The position numbers and the translations under genes are program-made. Below the pieces are notes generated by a model. The model saw nothing but the letters and a program-made list of their open reading frames with translations. It was not told where the DNA came from and ran no database searches. Positions 31,464 through 41,620 of a DNA stretch of 64,000 nt are shown piece after piece; the first letter of the stretch is position 1, and each line of letters begins with the position of its first letter. Source of the stretch: Cyrtodaria siliqua (Eukaryota; Mollusca; Bivalvia; Adapedonta; Hiatellidae); contig JAWPHD010006771.1 in the NCBI GenBank assembly GCA_037043455.1, positions 1 to 64,000 on the forward strand, in the 5' to 3' direction.

Positions 31464-31730
31464 GGGGCGTCCGTGGCCGAGTGGTTAACGTCTCTGACTT
31501 GAAATCACTTGCCCCTCACCGCTGTAGGTTCGATCCCTCATGGGCCTAGGAATCTTTATGTGAGGAAGCTATCCAGCTGGCTTGCGGAACGTCGGTGGTT
31601 CTACCCAGGTCCCCGCCCGTGCACGAATATTGCCCGGAGGGGCATCTGGGGTCTTCCTCCACCAATGGAAGCTGGAAAGTCGCCATATGACCTTAGCTGT
31701 TGGCGCGACTATAAAATCCAATTCAATCAA
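31464..31730 (+). mobile_element. tRNA-derived SINE with conserved central domain
   Basis: The head is a tRNA-Ser-like Pol III promoter: A box TGGCCGAGTGG at ~31473 and B box GGTTCGATCCC at ~31527. The body contains 'gtgaggaagctatccagctg', 'ggttctacccaggtccccgc' and 'ggtcttcctccaccaatgg', a central block I recognise from abundant mollusc SINEs, then 'gtcgccatatgacc' and an A-rich tail. Flanked by a 13-bp duplication with one mismatch (taaactacaaaat 31451-31463; taaacaacaaaat 31731-31743), showing retroposition. It is not a functional tRNA: the acceptor stem does not pair. Confidence 0.88.
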
Positions 31731-31743
31731 TAAACAACAAAAT

Positions 31744-31976
31744 ATCCTAAAATATATTGCTTAGGAGTCGAGCTCAAACGTGAAAAACTTAGCTAAACGG
31801 CCCAAATGGGCGTCGACAATGTTACAATGTAAAAGGTATGCTGTTGGTATTAAAACCACATGGGTTAATACAAGCTAATTGTCTTCTTTGTCCCAAACTA
31901 TCAAGAAAAACATCTACAATTTCAGACGTAGGAGTCACAACAAGAAATTGAAACGTTTTAACTGTGAGTAGTAGAA
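31744..31976. other. Unassigned spacer
   Basis: Nothing recognised. Confidence 0.4.
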
Positions 31977-32204
31977 GCGTCCCTCGGGTCCCACGCTCTG
32001 CGATTGCGCAGGAAATGACGTCATCAGATGATGTAATATTGCGAAATTGTTCAGATGCAATAATGTGAAATAGCCATGTTTCTGCCGATTGTGAAATGTT
32101 TTTCTATTTTTAGGACATGATGTTTCAAGAAGTTGCGAAATAGTACTATTTTTAGAATATCATAAAACAGACAGCATATATAGTGGGACATTTACATCAT
32201 ATTA

Positions 32205-32300
32205 TCAGTTGTAAGAAGAGTGAAGACAGATCGTATTATCAGTTGTAAAGGTGGGACATCATCTTGTCAGTTGTAAAAAACAGAGAAGACAAACAGGTAA
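32205..32300 (+). repeat. Short direct repeats 'atcagttgtaa'
   Basis: Three to four copies of 'atcagttgtaa' (32203, 32236, 32267 approx.), two with 'gtgggacat' and 'gaagaca' neighbours. Upstream lies a TATA-like 'gcatatatagtgggac'. They may belong to the promoter or leader of the remnant element. Confidence 0.45.
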
Positions 32301-33325
32301 GAAATTACGTTTAAAAAGAAAATATTTTGTTTCATAAAATAATCTGTAAGACTGATACAAACAGTATTTATTTATTCTTACAAGTGCTTGAAGAATTTCT
32401 GCGCGTGTGTTCTGCTAAATTATCTCAGCACGATTTTATGATTGTTTACACCTGTCAATGTGTTTCTATGACAAGTATATCCAATTTCTTGTTATACAGT
32501 TTTAGGGTAAACTGATTTAAAACTCGTATATCTGTATCGGATTTTATTGAATTTTACACAATATGAAAGATTAAACATTCAGCTACAATTCTGTCGCTGG
32601 TCATAATATGTTTTATACGACAATATTTCTTTTTTATAACAGGTAGACTTCAAGAGACCCTTTATCCTTTGTCAGATTATCAGAACTCCAAAATCTTCAA
32701 TAACACCTTACGATAGGTCATTAATGTGTACTGTTTCTCAATAAACAAAGGGGATATATGAAGGTATGTGTGATGAAATATCAGACGGAGAATACTGTGA
32801 ATTAAAACCCGTATAGCTTTTAAAATAGTTATCCTACAGTATTGAAGTTTACACTATCTAAAAGATCACACATTCAGCTACACATTTGTCGATGGGCATA
32901 GTACGTTTTAAACGACAATAAAGAAATTCATAACAGTCAGAAACAGACACTGTCGTCGGTAGACTAGTTTTCCATAATAAAACACGCTGGAAGAATTTCT
33001 TATAATGGCTGCATTACCAAATTATGGCAATCTTGTCTCATACCATTTAGATAAAATGAGATAACAGTTAATTTATTTTAACACGAGCCAATGGCTGGAT
33101 AATTGGTTTACTGCTGTGACTAAACGTATTCGTATACCGTTTACGACTGAGCTGTTAACTAATTATTTCAAGGAATATATTTACATACATTTTACGAACT
33201 TTAAATAGACACATGAAAAACATTATAATATTTAATTGTATTATTTACTAGCGTGCGTGTGTGCGTGCGTGTGTTTTTGTGATATTTTGTAGATTTGTGA
33301 TTAATAAAATAATGATTTTTTTTAG

Positions 33326-36300
33326 GTGGAACCATGGATGGAAAGTATATTTTATGGGTTTACCGATGCCGATGAGTTGCGAAATGTAGCAGCTATATGG
33401 GGGATCCAAGATTCACACGCTATACATTTACGTTTTTTTCAACTCGAAAATCCACACTATGGGGATAACTTTGTAAATGAAGAATTAGATACAATTCTTC
33501 AAAATGTGGGAGGACCAATTACACCTCCGTCTATGGATGTGAATCAAAAGAAAAGAACTTTGAAATGGCGTTGGAATATATAAGAAATAGAAGGGTCTAT
33601 TAAAGCGCTGTTGTTTGATGAAGAGATTGAAGAAACCAGTTACATGTGTTTAAATGACGGTGAATGGAACCCTACAACTACAACAGCCATTCAGCGAAGG
33701 AGTGGAGATGAGCCTCAGCCAGGACCGTCCAACATCACAGATATACCCAGTGGCACACCAGCGGGTCTACAATATACCATTTGAAACAAATCGGAGCGTA
33801 CTTACGCTAAAAATGTGGCTGTAGATAAAAATATCAAATTAAAATAGACGAAAAACACCAACGTCAACGTTTGAAAGATATTCACGAAGGTTTACACCAA
33901 CTGTTTGACGAGATACTCGATCAAGCTCGTGGAGATTTTGGAAATGATTTAGGGAGAGTAGTTATCCACCACGAGGGCTTACAAGATGCTATTGCCATTC
34001 CTTTACAGTCATTGGGCACGTCGACAGAGTCCTCAACAGTAAACAAGATCTCGATGTCAATGACAGTTTCGAAATAATTGTGGGGTCGATTGACCTACCA
34101 AAGGTAGAGCCAGGCGACGAATCACGAGGCTGCGTGAGAAGAACATCTCTCTCCACCTAAAGACTTTTGTCGTGACCATCGTGAGCTCTGTATGGCCAGG
34201 GCGATAGGAGTAAGCTGGGCGAAACTAAACCGTTGTACCCCTGAGGAATGGAAGAACATCACTCAAAACCGTGGAAAAAAAATCAAACTTAGAATTGGCT
34301 CTTGAACATAGACATGTTCCAGAACATTACTTTAAAAAGCTACGGTCAAATACAAGAGATGAACAACAACAACTGGCTGTAGCTATTAGTCGACTTGCTG
34401 GAGTACCCTTGGACCGCCCCGCCAGTCTGAACGACATATCCGCCTTTGAAGAGGTACTAGATATCCGCGTGATGATGGTCACCAAATTCAGCCTAAATAA
34501 ATGAAGGGCAACGGTATATATCAGTGCGAAAAAATTGTGAAAGTGTCCTACTTGTTACAATGTGATCAATACGACGAGGAGAAAGAAAGAGGAACACCGA
34601 TGCGGCGAGTGCTATTGTACATCGTGTTTACAATACGTCTTAGACGATCATCTTTTCTACCTTAGAGCCACACCCGCCGAAGAAAAGTTCATACCTAAAT
34701 TTGTATTTTTCGATTTTGCATGTAGTCAGGATGAAGTCCTTGAATGTCAAGAATTAAAGAAGATGACTTGTCTAGACTGTCTAACTGACCAACTGTGTAA
34801 ATCCTGCTCGAAATATCAACGTTGTATGACGTCATGGTGCGATAAAGCTACCCATTGACCTAATTTCGTCCTGGCTCATACCGTCTGTCCCAAATGAATC
34901 GACAAGCGGTTAACCCCCCAATCTGTATGTAAAGGATGCGGTACCAGGTGCGAAGAATGCGATAACGTCGACTTGTATGATAATGAAGATAAAGGTTCAT
35001 GCCCGGGTATTTTCGGATTTAGAGAAACCATCTTCCAAGGTGAGGATACAGCCACAAAGTTTGGACAATGGCTCTTTTCTGACCAACATCCATACTTTAA
35101 AGCCGTAGCTCACAACATAAAAGGTTACGATGGCTACTTCTTACTAGAATATTTGATCGATCAATCCATGCGTCCAGACAAGATCATCTACAACGGATCA
35201 AAAATTATGTACATGACCATTGAAAAAAGATCTTCACATCAAGGTCCTCGACAGTCTAAATTGCTTACCAATGAAACTAGCGGCGTTATTGGAAGCGTTC
35301 GGATTAAACGAACTGAAGAAAGGTTGGTTCCCCCATACCAGAGAGAATCAACAGTATATAGGACCTCATCCTGGACCCCGATATTACGGCTGTGATTTTA
35401 TGATCACCAAAGAGAGAAAAACGTTCTTGTCTTGGCACGATACAAACAAGGGACAGATCTTCGATTTTACAAAGTAAATGCTCGAATACTGCATGAGTGA
35501 TGTCGACATTTTTCGGAAAGCCTGTCAAAAAGGCCAGCATCTTCTTATGTCATCTACCGGCGTTGAGGTAGAATTTACTAATGACAAAGTAAAAGTAGAA
35601 AGGAAATGGGTAGGTGCTGTAGACCCCTTTAACTCCGTCTCTATAGCTTCTGTCTGTATGAATGTATACAGAACAATCTTTTTAGAAGAAGAATGGAGGG
35701 TCAAACTAGAAGACGAAAAAGACTGGACTCCGGCCAATCTGGTTGATGGAAAAGTACAAGTGCTTCTAGGGAAGGAATGGGTTCAAGAAGATGAACTGGA
35801 AGACACACAGATTAAAGAGAGCGCATTTGTCCGTACACCTCATTGCAAAAATCTCGCCCAGAGGCTATAACGATCAATATAGTAAGGTGTCCATTCAGTG
35901 GATCGAGTGGGTCATGAAACAAGAAGGGGTCAAGATACAACACGCCCTCAATGGCGGCGAAAAATCTTTACTTGGGACTCGGTACAAATTGGACGGTTTC
36001 TGTTCAGAGACAAACACGGCCTAGGAATTCCACGGATGCACATTTCATGCGTGTCTTAACTGTTTTCCTGTGGACAGAGAAGAGAAGTCACATCCACTGA
36101 CTGGTCAGACATTACAATAGTTGTTCGCCCTTACATTGAAGAAGAAAGTGTTCATAATAAAAAGTCTCGGTATGAAGTATGTTTGTATATGGGAACACGA
36201 GTTTCATAAACAGTGTCAAGAAAATCAACAACTTCAAAACTTCATAAAGACCTTAGACGTTACGGATCGACTGGATCCCCATGATAGTTTCTTCGGTGGG

Positions 36301-36715
36301 CGTACCAATGCAAGTCAACTATATTATAATGTACGAGATGATGAACAAATCAAATTCTGGCACTTCAAACAGGAAGCCAGTGGACCCCACGACTGGATCA
36401 AAACTGATCAAGATATTGAAAAGTACTTCCAAAAAGAGGGAGTTCCAATGGAAAAAAAGCAAAATGCAGAAGAATCCAGGCCAGAGAGCTCTCGCCAAAC
36501 GGTGTCTCAATAGTTTCTGGGGGTAAATTTGGTCAACGTCAAAACATGCGTCAGACCGCCTTTTTTAATTCGAAGTGAATGAATTCTTTCAAGTCTTCTC
36601 CTATCCGATGAAACAAGCTCACAATTTTCACATCGTGGCTGATGATACCATTCAAATGGAATGGAGCGGAGCTACAAAAAAGATTGTCTGCCAGAAGATA
36701 ACAAAAACACTCATA
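33326..36715 (+). pseudogene. Decayed family B DNA polymerase of a different lineage, palm motif A deleted
   Basis: Readable segments in order: 33326-33583 (leader protein, METDADEL-type, function unknown), 33871-34077 (ARGDFGNDLGRVVIHHEG), 34271-34504, 34562-34858 (Cys-rich fingers; FFDFACSQDE is the Exo I position), 34973-35260 (AHNIKGYDGYFLLEYLIDQ, Exo II), 35220-35870 (EYCMSDVDIFRKAC, Exo III), 35875-36110 (an insertion domain, GCTFHACLNCFPVD), 36121-36360 (CIWEHEFHKQCQENQ ... FFGGRTNASQ) and 36425-36715 (RALAKRCLNSFWG, motif B). Exo I reads D-F-A where D-x-E is catalytic, and motif A, expected after 'NVRDDEQIK', is absent. Motif C and the thumb are missing. It is not the same family branch as the 16.4-19.7 kb polymerase. 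Confidence 0.8.
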
Positions 36716-39374
36716 TATTCAGTAATATATTGATTAATTTTATAAAAAAGTAAGATTATATTTTATAGAACTTCAGCAATACTTAATCGATTATATTTTT
36801 GTTATAAAACTGGTTGATGAAATAAAATAAATGTTGCCTGCTTCATATGCAAGCTATAACTTCATTCATTATAACACAGTTTGTATATAGTAATAATAAT
36901 AATAATACATTCTTTATTTCATGAAGGTACAACTCATTAAGATTATACAATCAATTGTACAACACTTATCTTCCATGAGGCCTTCTAATAACAACAGCAA
37001 CTAATAAACAATGTCAAGTGAATACATGCACATAACATTAATACTATGTTACAAGCTGGCATACAAAACAAGTATTCACTATTAACACAACTTAATTTGA
37101 GCAGAACACCTGTTATCTTGAAATAGAAATAGCTTATAATTGTATTTGAAAGCATCAATAGAAACAGATATATAATATGGCAATACACATAGATAATTAT
37201 GAGTAGCCTTACTGTATGTGAGTTATTAAAAAAATAATCCCATTAATATTTCCATATTTTCAGATATGGATTTCTATGCTTTGAAAGGGTCCTCGAAAGA
37301 CGAAGCCAATGTATAGAAAACATCTCAAACAGAAACGCAACTTAACTACAAAATATAGCGCCACCCTTTCCATGCATAAGAATACACATTTGCAAAAAAT
37401 AGTTCGTCTAGCCCATTCATTGGTATAGAATATGTTGTCTCTGAAATTATTACGTTGAAGTATACGATATATGCCCCGCCACGAAAGTATTACCTTTTTC
37501 CGATAGTATTTCCGTACGTACCTTCAGATTTTACATTCAAGTTTTTGGTTAAGTCTATTTCACAGACACCATGAGAGCAACATTTTTATACCAAAAGTAA
37601 GTCCATGTTAATGACCTTGTCCTAACTTTTGCAATTTGTTAATTTACATTTGAGTTTTACGTTGAAGTCTGTGGTGAAGTCCATTTTCCTTTCAGACTCC
37701 AAACGCCGTATAGCTTTCAATGTTCATATATGCTTACATCAATGTAAATAACATTGAGCTACTGTTAGTACTTTGTTCGTTTAGTCGATTCCTCACACAA
37801 TTACATCTTTAGAGGCTACCAAAAATAGGTAAATGGATTAACCTTCACCTACTGCCTTTTTATGTGACTGAAAGCGCGAAATGGGAGCAGATGTGTGTCA
37901 TGGACATATTTTCTAGTTATACGTTGTTTTTTGGTAGGATTACAAATTTTGCTACGATCTTAGTAGAAAAACAAACAAACAAACACATGACTTATATGAA
38001 GATTGCAAACACGTCTACCTTATTAAAATATGTGTTACTTTCTCTGTTGTTTGGCAGTTAGGGTATATATGTAGGTAGAAACTATGTACATGGCAGTCAC
38101 CAAAACCATCTAAAAAACTAGCGCTTATAGCAAACATACCATCGACAAACGAGTGTATAACTTCAACAAACCAGCGCATATACATCTACAAACTCATCTA
38201 GATTTCAGTGAAATGAGCATTTAAGACAAATAATTATACTATTTCGGTACATACTGCTACAGTATATCATTTAATTAAACGCGTATGAAAGAAACAGCAT
38301 TTAGACAAAGATATTTAGAAGAAATGTAATAACATCATATACCATACATATAAAATGCACAGTAACATGTCGTCAAAGTTATCAGAGTTTATATTTTTGT
38401 TAAGAAGTGAAGAAAATGTAACTCAATGAAATATCGTAAAAATACTGTGTTTGTTTACATTTCCAATGCCAATTCAATCCCATGATACAACTGAACCGGT
38501 CTACAAACGTGTTGATAATTCGATTCGCACATTACCTACAGGTTGCAGAAAACTAAATACTTTCACATAGACCTCCTGTGGCACATGTCAGCTAATATCT
38601 CAAGAATTATACACCAGATTTTCTTTAAATTACCTTATTTCATAGATATTTCCATCACAAAGCCTTTGAAAGTGTGAAAAAGACAACTTTTCCAGCTCAA
38701 CTTCTCTGCACATGTCTGTGTTTATAAACACTGTTGAATCCGCACTGAATATTGACATGCAATTTCAATGGATGTTAAATTTTCAAAAACATGAAAAAAT
38801 ATTTTTTTATTTCATTTAATAATCCTAACTGATGGGGATTATTTTACCTATAGTTTATCCTTCCTGAAAATGCATATTGAATATTTCAAAGTTATATCTG
38901 CTGACCTCTGTGAACTTTCACTTCTGTACTGGATCGTACACAACAAAAGGCGGGGCTTAAGCCAGGCTATATTTAGCTGTACGCAGCCTACAGATGGGTG
39001 TTTCCCCCTCCCCCCACCACCCCACGAGTACTGAATACTCTCTAATTTAGAGCTGAGTACTGCCAATTTGCTATTTATTCGTCTATTTTTATGAAAATGT
39101 GATATAAAAGGACATTTAAAACTACTAACGGTTGTATCTCGACGTTTTGCTGTTTTGGGGTCAATCATGACGAATTTCGTGCATTTCGACAGTTTTTTTT
39201 TTTACATAGAAAACATAGTTTAAAGGCATTTACCTATTTTTTATGCGTACTGAATACTAAATAATGTAATTTGCGGGTATTGGTACCCGGGCCGTGGGTA
39301 GTGAATACTCTCTAAATTGCCCTGAATACTGCGTACCAATATTTATTCCGATAAAAAGTCTACTTAACGACGAC
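36716..39374. other. Unassigned AT-rich region
   Basis: Includes (taa)n at 36892-36907. ORFs are short and featureless. Two similar phrases around 'gaatactctctaa' at ~39030 and ~39303 suggest an old local duplication. Confidence 0.4.
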
Positions 39375-39379
39375 TTGTA

Positions 39380-40790
39380 GCTTGCATAAGACAACTTACG
39401 AAATGCACATAACAACTTACGAAATGCACATGACAACTTGGAAAATGCACATGACAACTTAGAAAATGCACATAACAACTTAGAAAATGCACTTAACAAC
39501 TTAGAATATGCACAAGACAACTTAAAAAATGCACATAACAACTTACGAAATGCATATAACAACTTAGAAAATGCACAAGACAAAATGCATATTACAACTT
39601 AAAAAATGCACATAACAACTTACGAAATACACATAACAGATTACGAAATGCACATAACAACTTAAAAAATGTACAAGACAACTTACAAAATGCACATAAC
39701 AACTTATTAAATGCACATAACAAAGTATGAAGCGCACATATCAACAACTAAAAAATGCACACGACAACTTAGAAAATTCACATAACAAATTATTAAATGC
39801 ACATATCAACTTAACTGCACTTAACAACTTACGAAATGCACAAGACAACATAGACAATGCACATAACAACTTACGAAATGCACAAGACAACATAGACAAA
39901 GCACATAACAACTTACGAAATGCACATAACAACTTACGAAATGCACATGACAACATAGAACATGCACATATATAACAACTTACTAAATGCACATAACAAC
40001 TTACGAAATGCACATGATAACATAGAAAATGCACATAGCAACTTAGAAAATGCACAAGACAACTTAGAATATGCACATAACAACCTACGAAATGCACATA
40101 ACAACTTAGTAAATGTACATAACAACTTACGAAACGCACATAACAACTTATAAAATGCACAAAACAACTTCGAATATGCCCATAACAACTTAAAAAATGC
40201 ACATAACAACTTACGAAATGCACAAGACAACGAAGGATATGCACATAACAACCTACGAAATGCACATAACAACTTACGAAAATCACAACATAGAAAATGC
40301 ACATAACAACTTAGAAAATGCACAAGACGACATGCAAAATGCACATAACAACTTAGAAAATGCACAAGACAACTTAGAAAATGCATATGACAACATAGAA
40401 AATGCACATAACAACTTACTAAATGCACATAACAACTTAGAAAATGCACAGGACAACTTAGAATATGCACTGTCACATAACAACTTACGAAAAGCACATA
40501 ACAACTTATGAAATTCACATCACAACATAGAAAATGCACATAACAACTTAGAAAATGCACAAGACAACTTAGAAAATGCATATGACAACATAGAAAATGC
40601 ACATAACAACTTACTAAATGCACATAACAACTTGGAAAATGCACAGGACAACTTAGAATATGCACTGTCACATAACAACTTACGAAAAGCACATAACAAC
40701 TTATGAAATTCACATCACAACTTAGAAAATGCACATAACAACTTAGAAAATGCACAAAACGACTTACAAAGCGTACTGCACAAAATGCAA
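39380..40790. repeat. 21-bp minisatellite, ~65 units
   Basis: The unit is 'aaatgcacataacaacttacg' with variants (aga/tta/cga; cataac/caagac/catgac). Because 21 is a multiple of 3, long frames open on both strands: heptads NAHNNLR on plus and SKLLCAF / CYVHFVS on minus, including a 407-codon minus ORF that runs through 39934-41157. I treat these as artefacts of periodicity. Within the array, blocks such as 40316-40500 and 40545-40700 are near-identical higher-order duplications. Confidence 0.95.
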
Positions 40791-40798
40791 AAGGCCAA

Positions 40799-40921
40799 CA
40801 GAAGGCAGCCGTGTGTGTGTGTGTGTAGTTCTGAGGTTTAACGTCCCTCCACCAACAAACACGACAAGGTAGCCCTGCCGCGATGGGCACAATAGAGTCA
40901 GGACGGTACAGAAGGCAGCCG
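40799..40921 (-). mobile_element. 5'-truncated SINE with (CA)n tail and 13-bp TSD
   Basis: The 13-mer cagaaggcagccg occurs at 40799-40811 and 40909-40921 and brackets a 97-bp insert. On the minus strand the insert reads 'ggagggacgttaaacctcag...', the end of a tRNA-derived SINE, followed by a (CA)n tail (seen as GT run 40812-40826). It is a clean retroposition scar next to the minisatellite. Confidence 0.8.
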
Positions 40922-40989
40922 AGACTTTCCATACTTGCTTGCGGGAAATTAACGAGGGATTTCCGTATTCGGTAATGTGTGACGCTATC

Positions 40990-41127
40990 CCCAATCGGAA
41001 CTCTTCGCCAATTTCCGTACTCGGTAATAATGGCTCGGAAACAATCGGAACTGCCTCGACGGATTCCGTCACTCGGGATTCCGACACTATTACCGAGTAC
41101 GGAAATTGGCGAAGAGTTCCGATTGGG
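40990..41127. repeat. Perfect 40-bp inverted repeat
   Basis: Arms 40990-41029 and 41088-41127 are exact reverse complements (centre motif gaactcttcgccaatttccg), separated by 58 bp. Neighbouring sequence repeats 'cggaaattggcgaag' and 'gttccgat' several more times up to 41260. Confidence 0.95.
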
Positions 41128-41620
41128 CTCGGAAAGTATCAATCGGAATTGCCTCAACCATTTTTTTCAAAATGATCTACGGAAATGAGCGAGTTTGCAC
41201 GATTGCGGAAATTAGTGAAGAGTTCCGATCGGTCGGATTCCGATTACGGAAATTGCCGAAGATGATCTTGAGGAAATTAACGAATCTGCCTAGAATAATT
41301 TCCGAGAAGTAAGGAGTGCAGGTCACCGACCCTTGTGTGGTGGAGTATTGTGTGGATACTAATTAGGTACAGTTTTTCAAACTCTCAACAAGTATGTTGT
41401 TCTTAATAACCAAACCCGCATTATAATCGTCAAGTGTGATGGAAATGTGGAACAGATAAACGTAAATAGTTCTTCAAAGGAAAATGCCGCAAAAACATAA
41501 CACTAACGTGTAGAACTTCTAGAAGTTTACAGTATAGCAGGAGATAAAAATGGCGGATCTGAAAATGCGATAAAGTATATAGACTGCTCCACGGCGCATG
41601 TCTCGTTCACTCAAAACAAG
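41128..41620. other. Unassigned; 'cggaaatt'-rich then unique
   Basis: No gene seen. A pattern of 'ggaaatt.gcgaag' motifs fades out by 41310. Confidence 0.4.

Larger units (their letters stand above)
31977..36715 (+). mobile_element. Remnant of a second PolB-bearing, Polinton-like element
   Basis: The left edge is proposed at AGTAGTAGAAGCG (31977), since Polinton-type ends start AG and the intact element here also begins AGTAGTA. Next come 32.2-32.3 kb repeats 'tcagttgtaa', a long AT-rich leader, and the polymerase pseudogene. No right TIR or capsid genes are found, so the element is truncated at about 36715. The left-edge assignment is weak; the polymerase is solid. Confidence 0.45.

Noticed and set aside
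31464..31545. Functional tRNA-Ser(TGA) gene
   Set aside because: A and B boxes are present, but the acceptor stem does not pair. The sequence continues into a SINE body and is flanked by a target duplication.
39380..40790. CRISPR-like array
   Set aside because: Units are contiguous 21-mers with no unique spacers, in eukaryotic DNA, and without cas genes.
39934..41157. A 407-codon minus-strand ORF (CYVHFLSCYVHFVS...)
   Set aside because: It is produced by the 21-bp minisatellite, whose period is a multiple of 3. Similar frames exist on the other strand, and the composition follows the DNA repeat.
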